Shown here one piece after another: positions 34,913 to 44,178 of a stretch of 64,000 nucleotides of DNA. Made by a program: the position numbers and the translations under genes. The notes under the pieces were generated by a model. The model ran no database searches, was not told the origin of the DNA, and worked only from the letters and a program-made list of their open reading frames with translations. How positions within the stretch are numbered: the first letter of the stretch is position 1; every line of letters begins with the position of its first letter. This DNA is from Deinococcus grandis (GTDB lineage Bacteria > Deinococcota > Deinococci > Deinococcales > Deinococcaceae): contig NZ_BCMS01000001.1 of NCBI RefSeq assembly GCF_001485435.1, positions 1,187,501 to 1,251,500 on the forward strand, given 5' to 3'.

Positions 34913-34918
34913 GGGGGC

Positions 34919-35023
34919 ATGAAAGGCCTGCGTGAATTCGTCGACTGGCTGCGCGAGGTGCTGACTGGCGGCCCTCAACCTCAGCCGGTTCCGGTTCCCG
35001 TGCGCGTGCGTGAGCGCCGCTGA
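34919..35023 (+). CDS. Small 34-aa protein
   Basis: This 34-codon ORF starts MKGLREFVDWLREVL, an amphipathic helix of about 15 residues, followed by a Pro-rich PQPQPVPVPVRVRERR tail with alternating Val and Arg at the end. The start has a consensus -10 (TACACT) 6 nt upstream, as in the annotated leaderless genes, and an intrinsic terminator follows 38 nt after the TGA. That the unit has its own promoter and terminator supports expression. A small membrane-associated or regulatory peptide is possible, but no homologue is recognised. Confidence 0.6.
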   Translation: MKGLREFVDWLREVLTGGPQPQPVPVPVRVRERR

Positions 35024-35061
35024 CGGGCAGTAAGCGTCCTCCTTCTCCATCCTGACTCTCC

Positions 35062-35085
35062 CGCCCACCCGCGTGGTGGGCGTTT
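35062..35085 (+). terminator. Terminator of the small ORF
   Basis: CGCCCACC (35062-35069) pairs with GGTGGGCG (35075-35082), followed by TTT. It lies between the 34-aa ORF and the relA/spoT homologue promoter. Confidence 0.65.
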
Positions 35086-35159
35086 CCATGCTGGTCGCTG
35101 CCCGGCGCCGTGATGGGGGCGTGTCTGCCCCGCGTCAGGTTCATGCCGGTGGGGGGCGC

Positions 35160-35165
35160 TATGCT
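35160..35165 (+). promoter_or_regulatory. -10 box, leaderless rel mRNA
   Basis: TATGCT ends 7 nt before the GTG at 35173. Confidence 0.6.
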
Positions 35166-35172
35166 GCGGGGC

Positions 35173-37467
<2,295 letters not shown>

Positions 37468-37530
37468 CCCGCCGCTGTCCCCGCCGGGCCTCCCGACACG
37501 ACCGGGGGCCCGGTGTACCACGCCCTGAGC

Positions 37531-37559
37531 TGCTGCTCTAGACCCTGCTGCTCTAGACT
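37531..37559 (+). promoter_or_regulatory. Promoter with a 13-bp direct repeat
   Basis: TGCTGCTCTAGAC occurs at 37531-37543 and again at 37546-37558. The second copy contains the -10 box TAGACT (37554-37559), 6 nt before ATG 37566; the first contains TAGACC. It could be a duplicated promoter or a tandem operator. Confidence 0.5.
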
Positions 37560-37565
37560 GCGCGC

Positions 37566-38564
37566 ATGCCTCAACCCACGCCCGGCCCGCGCCCGGCCCC
37601 GCTGCTGCTCCTGCCGGACCTGGGCGACCTGCTGCGGCTGCACCCGCAGTTCAACGCGGGCACCGTCACGGAACTCCTCGCGCACCTGGGCGCCCGCGAG
37701 GTGCGCTGGGCGTCCGGCGCGGACGCGGACCACCCGCTGCGGGACGCGCTGCCTGCCGCCGGGATCACCATCGGCGACCTCCCGCTGCCCGACTGGGCCT
37801 GGGCGGACGCCGAGCACGAGCAGCTGCTGGGCTTCCTGAACCAGTACCCGCAGAGCCGCGATCGGCTGCGCCGGGCGCAGGCGGCCGAGCAGACGCTGGC
37901 GACCCTGGTCACCGCGCCGCTGGACCCGGCCCGGCTGCTGTCCCGGGCGTTCCTGGCCGAGGTGGAGGCCACCCGCGCGGAGGTCCGCGCCGCGCTGGAC
38001 GAGGGGCCCGGCACCCGCTGGCGCCAGCGCCGCCTGGATGACCTCGCCGCGCGCCTGGACGGGCAGAGCGGCGTGACGCTGGTCCCGCTGGATGACCTGC
38101 CCGCGCTGCTGGAGCGCCTACCCGGCGCGGCCCTACCCGACCCGGCGGGCTTCCAGCCCGGCGAGACCAGTCGCCTGCGCGCCCTGGCCGACCGCGCGTG
38201 GCAGCTGCGCGACGAGGACGACCTGAACGCCCTGCTGGCCGCCCTGGACCGCGAGGCAGGCGACCGGGTCACGCCCCGCGCGGAACTGGACGCCGCGGCG
38301 GCCAGCATTCACCTCGCGGTGGGTGACCTGCCCGGCGCGCGCGGGCGACTGGAACGCGCCGCGCACGCGCTGGCCGACGGGCAGCCCCGCAGCCTCGCCG
38401 GACTGGTCCTGGCCCGGCTGGGGCAGGTGCGCGACGCGCTGGGCGACCGGGAACTCGCGCAGCGCACCTACCGCGCCGTGCTCGCCCTGAACCACGCGCC
38501 GCAGGTGGCCCGGACCGCCGCCGAGGACGGCCTGCGTGAGGCCTTCGCCCTGCACCTGGACTGA
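37566..38564 (+). CDS. Conserved hypothetical protein with TPR-like C-terminus
   Basis: This 332-aa protein starts APLLLLPDLGDLLRLHPQFNAGTVTELL, which looks like the beginning of a nucleotide-binding-like alpha-beta domain, and continues with a coiled helical part. The C-terminal 130 residues (SIHLAVGDLPGARGRLERAAHALADGQP, then AGLVLARLGQVRDALGDRELAQRTYRAV) have the spacing of two or three TPR helices. No catalytic motif is seen and I do not recognise the family. The gene has its own promoter and a leaderless start. Confidence 0.72.
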   Translation: MPQPTPGPRPAPLLLLPDLGDLLRLHPQFNAGTVTELLAHLGAREVRWASGADADHPLRDALPAAGITIGDLPLPDWAWADAEHEQLLGFLNQYPQSRDRLRRAQAAEQTLATLVTAPLDPARLLSRAFLAEVEATRAEVRAALDEGPGTRWRQRRLDDLAARLDGQSGVTLVPLDDLPALLERLPGAALPDPAGFQPGETSRLRALADRAWQLRDEDDLNALLAALDREAGDRVTPRAELDAAAASIHLAVGDLPGARGRLERAAHALADGQPRSLAGLVLARLGQVRDALGDRELAQRTYRAVLALNHAPQVARTAAEDGLREAFALHLD

Positions 38565-38744
38565 GCCGGAGCCCGGCAGGTGGGATCAGGGATGGCCCGG
38601 ATGCGGGCCTGCTCAACCTCTTCCCCCGGTCCGCCTCAGCGGGGGCCTTCCCCCACATGGAAGGCGGCGGGCCGGACCTGACCGCGGGGGCATGGGGGAC
38701 GCTCCCGCCCGGCCTCGGTCGCTGGACGGCGCCGTCTGGGCGCG

Positions 38745-39440
38745 TCACCGGACGCGGTCCAGCCACCTCGCGGTCACGTCCAGCCGCCCGGCGTGCAGCA
38801 GGTGCGGCCCTCTGCTCAGGTCAAAGCCGTACCGCTCGCCCAGGGTGTTGACCCGCACCTCGGCCTGCGCGCGCCGCAGCGGCCACGCGGCGTGGTGGAT
38901 GCGGCCCCGGAAGATCCGCCCGTCCGGCGACGCGCTGAACAGCCGCAGCCGGTCGGTCAGCCATGCCTCCAGACTGTCCGGTGCGGGGGACAGGAGCGGC
39001 CCGCTCGGGCGGTAGGCACCCGCGAACGCGCCGGGCCCGGCACGCAGGTCGGTGCGGACACTGGCGTACCGCGTGACGTCCCCCTGCCGGTCCACCCACA
39101 TGTGTGCCTGCCGGTAGGGCAGGTGGAAGAACGTGCGGGCCAGCGCCGCCGCCAGAGGCTGCGTCACGTCCAGCGAGTAGAACCACACCCCGCGTTCGCC
39201 GTTCACAGTCACGTAGGTGCGCAGGTTCAGCTCCGGGAAGGCACTCAGGCCCGGCACGGCAGGCACGAAGCGCGGGGCCACGTCCGCCATGCGGAACGGC
39301 ACAACCCCGACATACGCCTGACCGTCCCGGGTATCGACCTCCACTCCCCTGGGCAGCGTCGCCTGCACGGCGGCGGGCGGCACCGGCCAGTGCATGAAAC
39401 AGAGGTCCAGCCATTGCATCCGCAGCACCCGGGGCGTCAT
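38745..39440 (-). CDS. DUF2071 (YqjF-like) protein
   Basis: This 231-aa protein has the pattern of DUF2071: MQWLDLCFMHWPVPPAAVQATLPRGVEVDT at the start, VGVVPFRMADVAPR in the middle, then FPELNLRTYVT and GVWFYSLDV. The fold is related to acetoacetate decarboxylase-like proteins, but the catalytic lysine is not obvious. ATG 39440 was chosen because the family begins there; the frame is open 23 codons further upstream. TGCACT 7 nt before it is a weak -10 candidate. Confidence 0.82.
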   Translation of the reverse strand: MTPRVLRMQWLDLCFMHWPVPPAAVQATLPRGVEVDTRDGQAYVGVVPFRMADVAPRFVPAVPGLSAFPELNLRTYVTVNGERGVWFYSLDVTQPLAAALARTFFHLPYRQAHMWVDRQGDVTRYASVRTDLRAGPGAFAGAYRPSGPLLSPAPDSLEAWLTDRLRLFSASPDGRIFRGRIHHAAWPLRRAQAEVRVNTLGERYGFDLSRGPHLLHAGRLDVTARWLDRVR

Positions 39441-39664
39441 CCCGTCCAGTGCAGCACACCCGCGCCCGCACTCGCCAGGGGCGCGAGGCCCGCATGTGAA
39501 CTCGGCCAAGGGCCGCCCAACCCTGCGTGAACGCCCCCTTGGTGCAGTTATCAGGTTCAGGCCCCGCTGAGCTTCTAACCTGACGGCGTCTGACTTTCAG
39601 CCCGCCCAGCAGGCCCCGTCCGGGGTGGCGGCGCGGGCAGACCCCATCCACAGGAGGCACCACC

Positions 39665-40123
39665 ATGACCATGACCAACGAGAACGTTCTCGACAAGCTC
39701 CAGTACCTCCTCGGGACCCTGCGCGACGGCCAGAAGGGCTTCGCCGACGCTGCCGAGCACGCCACCGACCCCAGCCTCAAGAGCCTGTTCTCCGAGCGGA
39801 GCGCCCAGCGCGCCCAGATGGCCAGCGAGGTTGAGGCCCACATCGGCCGCCTGGGCGACAAGCCCCGCGAGGGCGGCAGCGTCGGCGCGGCCCTGCACCG
39901 CACCTGGCTGAACGTCCGTGACGCCCTGACCGGCCGCGACGACACCGCCGTGGTCGCCGAGGCCGAGCGTGGCGAGGACGTCGCCGTCGAGAACTACCAG
40001 GACGTGCTGAAGGAAACCGAACTGCCCGCCGACGTGCGCAGCTTCGTCGAAGGGCAGTACGCGAAGGTCAAGGCCAGCCACGACCAGATCCGTGACCTGA
40101 AGCACAGCATGGAAGCCCGCTGA
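39665..40123 (+). CDS. DUF2383-type four-helix bundle protein
   Basis: This 152-aa protein has four amphipathic helices, as in the DUF2383 / PA2169 family related to ferritin-like folds. ENVLDKLQYLLGTLRDGQKGFADAAEHA opens the first helix, and RSAQRAQMASEVEAHIGRLGD the second. The acidic metal ligands of true ferritins (paired Glu-x-x-His) are not obvious, so metal binding is uncertain. GGAGG lies 8 nt before ATG 39665. In Deinococcus such proteins have been linked to stress; that is background knowledge, not seen here. Confidence 0.8.
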   Translation: MTMTNENVLDKLQYLLGTLRDGQKGFADAAEHATDPSLKSLFSERSAQRAQMASEVEAHIGRLGDKPREGGSVGAALHRTWLNVRDALTGRDDTAVVAEAERGEDVAVENYQDVLKETELPADVRSFVEGQYAKVKASHDQIRDLKHSMEAR

Positions 40124-40142
40124 TCCAGCGGCCCTGAACCCC

Positions 40143-40187
40143 CACGAGTACGCCCCCCGCAGATCGTCTGCGGGGGGCGTACTCGTG
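40143..40187. terminator. 21-bp perfect hairpin between convergent genes
   Basis: CACGAGTACGCCCCCCGCAGA (first arm, 40143-40163) is exactly complementary to 40167-40187, with a 3-nt loop. It follows the four-helix protein gene and faces the end of the HAMP operon. No T-run; it may act as a bidirectional terminator. Confidence 0.65.
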
Positions 40188-40210
40188 ACCCGACCGGGTC
40201 CATGGACGAT

Positions 40211-41950
40211 TCAGCTGCGGCGGCGGCGGCGCAGGCGGTCCATCGCGGAGTCCAGGCTCAGGCGCATGCGTTCCAGCGCCTGCGCGAGGTCACCGATCTC
40301 GTCGTTGCGTTCGGCACGCACCGGGCGGCTCAGGTCACCCATGCTGATCGCGTCGGCCACCCGCACGAGGTCCTCGATGGGCTGCACGACGGCGCGCGCG
40401 GCGCGCAGCGCGAGGTACGCGGCGATGGCCAGGGCCAGCAGGGACACGAACATCACCAGGAACAGCGTGCGGCGCAGCGCGGCCTGCGGCTGCCCGTTCT
40501 CCACGCCCACCGCGACGGTGTACAGCACGTTCTCGGCGCCGGCCTCGCTGGCGCGCTCGCTGCTCACGGTGCGCTGGCCGTTCTCCTGCTTGACCGTGAT
40601 CTGCTGCACGATGTAGTTCACGTTCGTGACCGACTGGTTGGCCGGGTCGGCAGCCTGTTTTTCCAGCTTCTCGACGTCGTTGGCGGTGCCGCCCATGGCG
40701 CGCATCTCGTTCGCCTGATCGCGGTACAGTTTCGCGGGCGAGATCCGGTCGCGGAACACGGCGCTGTTGGGATTCTCGATCAGCCAGTTGCTGACCTGCG
40801 CGTTCAGCAGGTCGCTGACCTTGGGCACCTGACTGGAGAAGTAGCGTGACCCGTCGCGCAGTTCGACCTGCACGAAGCCCACGCTGGAGTTCTTCACGAG
40901 CGCCTCGAGCTGCGGGGTGATGCTCTGCGCGCCGCGTGTCGGGTCGATGTTGCTCGCCACGGCCACCGCCACCGCCTGCGCGTTGCGCTGCACGAGGTTC
41001 TGCTGCAGGCCAGGCAGGGTCACGGCCAGCACGCCCAGCGTCAGCAGGCTGGACACGCCCAGCGGCACCAGCGCGCCGACGGTCATGCGGTTGCGCAGGC
41101 TGCTGCGGCGCAGTTTCGGGGCGGCGTCGCTGTCCGGCAGGCCCGTCACGATGGGGTCCATCCCGGCGGCGCTGGGCACGGCCGCCACCTCGGGCGCGCC
41201 GGGGGCGGGCGTCGCGTCGGTCAGGGTCAGGGCGCCCGTGAAGTCCGACCAGACGTCCGCCGCCGGATCGGCCGCCCGGGCGGGTGCGCTCGGGACGAGG
41301 GGCGCGCCGAACGCCGTCGCGAACGGATCGGGGTCCGGTTCGGGCAGCCCGGTGGGCGCAGGGGGCGGCATCAGGGCGGTGGCGGCGTCTCCCGCGAAGG
41401 GGTTGGCGCTGCCGGCACCCGGCGCGGGCGGCGTCAGGCCGGGTGCGGGGGCGTTCCACGCGACGGCCGGCATGAACTCGTTCGGCAGGGCGCTGCCCGG
41501 GCCGCTCTCGGGGCCGAAGGGCCCGGCGGACTGGCCCGGCGGGGCGAACGGGTCGGGCAGGGCGTCGCCGGGCGGCGTGAGGTCCACGTCCGGCCAGATG
41601 CCCGACACGGACAGGGGCGCCTCGGCGCGGTCCGGGGCGAGCGGCGCGTCGTCCGGGCGGGCGGGCGCGGCGGGCCGGGCGGGCGACGCGAGCGTCTGGA
41701 AGGGTTCGCTGATGACGCTGGTCTCCTCGCGGACCTCCTCGAGGGTCACGTCGGCGCCGACCGACTGGAACATCGCGAGCAGCAGTTCCGCGCGGGCGCG
41801 CCCGGTGGGTTTCATCAGGCGGCCGGTGCGGCGGTCGCTGAGGCGCTGCGCCTGCTCGCCGTTCAGGCCGAACCGTTCGCGGAGCTGCTGCTCCAGTTCC
41901 GGTTTGCGTTCGCTGTGGACGGGCTGTCGGATGAGGACCGTGTACTTCAT
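40211..41950 (-). CDS. Two-helix membrane protein with HAMP domain, no output domain
   Basis: This 579-aa protein has a small N-terminal cytoplasmic domain (residues 1-80), a long Pro/Ala-rich linker (about 90-275), a membrane helix near 292-312 (VGALVPLGVSSLLTLGVLAV), an extracytoplasmic sensor domain of about 170 residues with the character of a single Cache/dCache-like region, a second helix near 500-525, and a HAMP domain (AVVQPIEDLVRVADAISMGDLSRPV). The protein ends directly after HAMP, in a basic RLRRRRRS tail. No kinase, cyclase or chemotaxis domain follows. It is the last gene of a three-gene operon with a micro-ORF between genes 2 and 3. Confidence 0.8.
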   Translation of the reverse strand: MKYTVLIRQPVHSERKPELEQQLRERFGLNGEQAQRLSDRRTGRLMKPTGRARAELLLAMFQSVGADVTLEEVREETSVISEPFQTLASPARPAAPARPDDAPLAPDRAEAPLSVSGIWPDVDLTPPGDALPDPFAPPGQSAGPFGPESGPGSALPNEFMPAVAWNAPAPGLTPPAPGAGSANPFAGDAATALMPPPAPTGLPEPDPDPFATAFGAPLVPSAPARAADPAADVWSDFTGALTLTDATPAPGAPEVAAVPSAAGMDPIVTGLPDSDAAPKLRRSSLRNRMTVGALVPLGVSSLLTLGVLAVTLPGLQQNLVQRNAQAVAVAVASNIDPTRGAQSITPQLEALVKNSSVGFVQVELRDGSRYFSSQVPKVSDLLNAQVSNWLIENPNSAVFRDRISPAKLYRDQANEMRAMGGTANDVEKLEKQAADPANQSVTNVNYIVQQITVKQENGQRTVSSERASEAGAENVLYTVAVGVENGQPQAALRRTLFLVMFVSLLALAIAAYLALRAARAVVQPIEDLVRVADAISMGDLSRPVRAERNDEIGDLAQALERMRLSLDSAMDRLRRRRRS

Positions 41951-42021
41951 GGGTGTGCTCCAGGGATCGGCGCGCCGGTGGGGTCGGTGAGGGACGGGCA
42001 GGGGGGCGTCGGGACGTTCAT
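41947..42021 (-). CDS. 24-aa micro-ORF, coupled at both ends
   Basis: An ATG-start ORF of 24 codons fills the 67-nt gap in the operon. Its ATG overlaps the preceding TGA as ATGA (42018-42021) and its TGA overlaps the next ATG as ATGA (41947-41950). The peptide (MNVPTPPCPSLTDPTGAPIP and four more) is Pro-rich. It probably exists to carry ribosomes from one gene to the next, because such chained overlaps favour re-initiation; the peptide itself may have no function. Confidence 0.5.
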   Translation of the reverse strand: MNVPTPPCPSLTDPTGAPIPGAHP

Positions 42022-42422
42022 GTCACGCCCCGTTCGCGCAGCAGTCGGGCGAACAGCTGCACCCGTTCCGGCGTGAGCTGTTTGGCGAGTGTGGACAGCG
42101 TGGCGTTCAGGGTGGCCTGCTCGCCCAGGTCGTCGAGCACCTCGTCGACCATCACGGCGGCCACCGGGCCGACCACGCCGGTCAGGCACTGGATGATCCG
42201 CTCGGCCAGGTCGTCACTGACCGGCAGGTCGCGCTGCGCGGCGCGCGCCACCCACGCCGCGGCGGCGTTCAGGCGTTCCTGCACGTCCGGGACGGTCACG
42301 CCCGCCAGTCGGGCGACCTCGGTGACGTCGCGGGTGCCGTCCACGTGATGCATGACGCGCCACACGCTGAACGGCAGCGGCGTGCCGTCCTGCAGCCCGT
42401 CGGGCCAGACCGGGGCGCTCAC
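42018..42422 (-). CDS. Hypothetical operon protein, helical
   Basis: This 134-aa protein is all helical. DVTEVARLAGVTVPDVQERLNAAAAWV could be a helix-turn-helix-like segment, and a C-terminal helix QLTPERVQLFARLLRERGVT is charged. The GTG start (GTGA overlap with the upstream stop) was chosen because the family-like part begins there; the frame is open slightly further upstream. It sits between a 283-aa gene and the HAMP protein, and its role is probably in the same envelope-sensing or assembly unit. I do not recognise it. Confidence 0.7.
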   Translation of the reverse strand: MSAPVWPDGLQDGTPLPFSVWRVMHHVDGTRDVTEVARLAGVTVPDVQERLNAAAAWVARAAQRDLPVSDDLAERIIQCLTGVVGPVAAVMVDEVLDDLGEQATLNATLSTLAKQLTPERVQLFARLLRERGVT

Positions 42423-43270
42423 CGCTGCTCCAGGCCCGACGCGGCCCACTCGGGCCGGTCACGCAGGTTCGTGATGGGCAGGTCCACGAGGCGCAGGCCC
42501 AGCCGCGCCAGCACGCCGCGCAGCGCGGCACTCAGGGCGGGCAGGAACTCGTCGACCGGGACCTCGTCCTCGATACTCAGCTGGCCCTGGTGCAGCCGGA
42601 CGTCCTGCGCGAAGGGATCCAGGCAAGGGTGGTCGTCCGCGAGGCGCATCGTGACCTCCTGCCAGGCCGCGTCGAGCGGCTGCGCGCGGTGCGTGGCGGC
42701 CAGCAGGTCCTGCCAGAAGCTCAGCAGGCCCGCGCGGTTCGCCTCGGAGTTCGGCGTGAACAGCCACGCGCCGGCGCCGGTCTCGGGCAGGCTGCCGGTC
42801 AGGACGCGGCCGGACAGCCAGTAGCTGCACGCCGCGCCGCTGACGACCAGGCCGTGGTACTGGCTGCGTTCCAGTTCGGCCTGCGCGTGCGGCCACGCGG
42901 CGGGCGCGGCGCGGCCCTCGACGTCACGGGTGGTCCACAGCAGGTCCACCAGCCGCGCCGAGAGTTCCGTGAGGCTCACGCGGGCGCGCGGGAGGCCCTG
43001 CATGACGGTCGTCCAGCCGACGGGCTGACCGGCGTGCGTGTAGCCGCCCAGCAGCGCGCCCTGACTGAGCAGGAACCGCGCCCAGCGGTTGCCCTGCCAC
43101 GCGTCGAAGACGCCGGTGAAGCCCTGGCTCTGGCGCGCGGCGAGATCGGCGGTGACGTCGGTCCAGGGGTAGTGGTCGGTGCTGATGGCGCTGTACACCG
43201 CCGCGTCGAGCGGCACGGCGACAGGATGCGTCAGTTTCGGGAGCGAGGCAGGCAGGGTTGGGTCAGACAT
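42419..43270 (-). CDS. Hypothetical operon protein, first gene of the HAMP operon
   Basis: This 283-aa protein lacks signal peptide and membrane helices. GFTGVFDAWQGNRWARFLLSQGALLGGYTHAGQPVGWTTVM looks like the N-terminal part of a sandwich domain, and the rest has no recognised motif. It is the first gene of a minus-strand operon. Its length and the tight 4-nt overlap with the next gene argue for a real gene. Upstream lie an imperfect palindrome (TTACACCTGTAA, 43372) and a terminator for the gene before it. The function is unknown. Confidence 0.68.
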   Translation of the reverse strand: MSDPTLPASLPKLTHPVAVPLDAAVYSAISTDHYPWTDVTADLAARQSQGFTGVFDAWQGNRWARFLLSQGALLGGYTHAGQPVGWTTVMQGLPRARVSLTELSARLVDLLWTTRDVEGRAAPAAWPHAQAELERSQYHGLVVSGAACSYWLSGRVLTGSLPETGAGAWLFTPNSEANRAGLLSFWQDLLAATHRAQPLDAAWQEVTMRLADDHPCLDPFAQDVRLHQGQLSIEDEVPVDEFLPALSAALRGVLARLGLRLVDLPITNLRDRPEWAASGLEQR

Positions 43271-43371
43271 TCGACTTCCGGGTGAGGTCAGGATGAGGTG
43301 GCGATCTGGGCTCCGGCAGGACTCCTTAAGGGATACCGCATCATGGCACCCCGGCGGCTCTTACGTGCCGC

Positions 43372-43383
43372 TTACACCTGTAA
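43372..43383. promoter_or_regulatory. Palindrome TTACA-CC-TGTAA in the HAMP operon promoter region
   Basis: This 12-bp sequence has two perfect 5-bp arms. It lies about 100 nt upstream of the first gene of the operon (start 43270) and just downstream of a terminator. It may be an operator. Confidence 0.4.
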
Positions 43384-43422
43384 AAAACCTCACGCCGCAC
43401 CCCCGAGCATGAAGGGTGCGGC
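43382..43422 (-). terminator. Intrinsic terminator of the bacilliredoxin-like gene
   Basis: On the minus strand GCCGCACCC pairs with GGGTGCGGC (43414-43422 with 43394-43402), and a run of six T follows (43382-43387). It is the best intrinsic terminator in the window. Confidence 0.8.
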
Positions 43423-43451
43423 GCCACGGACCCGGCCGGGCCGGCAGGAGA

Positions 43452-44096
43452 TCAGCCCAGTTCGGTCAGGAGTTCCTGCACGCGGGCCTTCAGGTCCCCG
43501 CGGCCCTGCGGCGCGCCCAGCTGGTGCAGCCCGCCGTGGTACGCGTCGGGATCGCCGAACAGGCGCGAGAGCAGCTCGAACTCGCGCTGGCTGCGCAGGC
43601 TGGCGTCGTCGCGGAACATGTTCACGTACTGGTCCTGGAAGGCCCAGTCGCTCAGCTGCCCGTCCAGGAAGGCGCGCATCAGGCGGCGGTAGGGTTCCAC
43701 GTTGTCGTCGGTGGCGACGCTCGCCACGCCCTCACGGACGGGCACGTGCGCCTCGAACACCGGGCCCAGCGCCTGCGGGGTGATGTCCCAGTTGTTCACC
43801 TCGAACTGCGGCTGCCCATCCTGGAAGAGGATCAGCTGCGGGCTGTGGTGCTGAATGCCGGTGAGCTGCGCGACGTGGTTGCTCGCGGGGCGCCAGTCCA
43901 CCACGCGGATGAAGCCCACGGGCAGGTCGTGGCGCTGCAGGAAGGTCTCCAGCACGCCGAAGCCCTGCATGGTCTTGTGGCAGGTCCCGGCCTTGAACAC
44001 GGCGGCCAGCGGGTACTCGGTGAGGAACTGGTCCACTTCCTCGGGGGTGGTCAGGGGCACGAGCACCTGCGCTTCGTTCTGAGCGGCTTGCGTCAT
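43452..44096 (-). CDS. Bacilliredoxin BrxC/YtxJ-like domain fused to a colicin-immunity-like domain
   Basis: This 214-aa protein has two parts. Residues 15-115 match the monothiol bacilliredoxin family YtxJ/BrxC (KAGTCHKTM with Cys39, then VVDWRPASNHVAQLTGIQHHSPQLIL with a cis-proline, thioredoxin fold). Such proteins remove bacillithiol from protein thiols. Residues 135-190 (RRLMRAFLDGQLSDWAFQDQY and FELLSRLFGDPDAY) look like the bacterial colicin-immunity-like family, which has a helical fold. That second assignment is weaker. TATGCT ends 6 nt before the ATG, and GGAG lies between them, so both leaderless and SD-driven starts are possible. Confidence 0.8.
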   Translation of the reverse strand: MTQAAQNEAQVLVPLTTPEEVDQFLTEYPLAAVFKAGTCHKTMQGFGVLETFLQRHDLPVGFIRVVDWRPASNHVAQLTGIQHHSPQLILFQDGQPQFEVNNWDITPQALGPVFEAHVPVREGVASVATDDNVEPYRRLMRAFLDGQLSDWAFQDQYVNMFRDDASLRSQREFELLSRLFGDPDAYHGGLHQLGAPQGRGDLKARVQELLTELG

Positions 44097-44102
44097 GGCT
44101 CC

Positions 44103-44108
44103 AGCATA
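44103..44108 (-). promoter_or_regulatory. -10 box of the bacilliredoxin-like gene
   Basis: TATGCT on the minus strand ends 6 nt before the ATG at 44096. Confidence 0.6.
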
Positions 44109-44178
44109 GCGCCCGCTTTAGAAAACGAAGTGAGGCAGGGCACAAGGCCCCCCTCCCTCCAGCCCGGCGCCCCCCACG

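Larger units (their letters stand above)
34391..34918. other. 528-nt intergenic region without a protein gene
   Basis: This gap holds the -10 box of the nucleoside hydrolase, element copy B (34532-34671), a G-run segment (34700-34724), a 12-bp palindrome CCCCCGCGGGGG near 34827 and the -10 box of a 34-aa ORF. I see no other coding or RNA gene in it. Confidence 0.7.

Noticed and set aside
34391..34918. A tRNA or other known RNA gene in the large gap
   Set aside because: No cloverleaf, T-loop consensus or other recognisable RNA signature was found on either strand; the paired segments belong to the repeat element.
35110..35172. ATG starts upstream for the (p)ppGpp synthetase gene
   Set aside because: The residues between 35110 and 35172 are not family-like and lie before the TATGCT box, so transcripts starting at 35173 could not include them.
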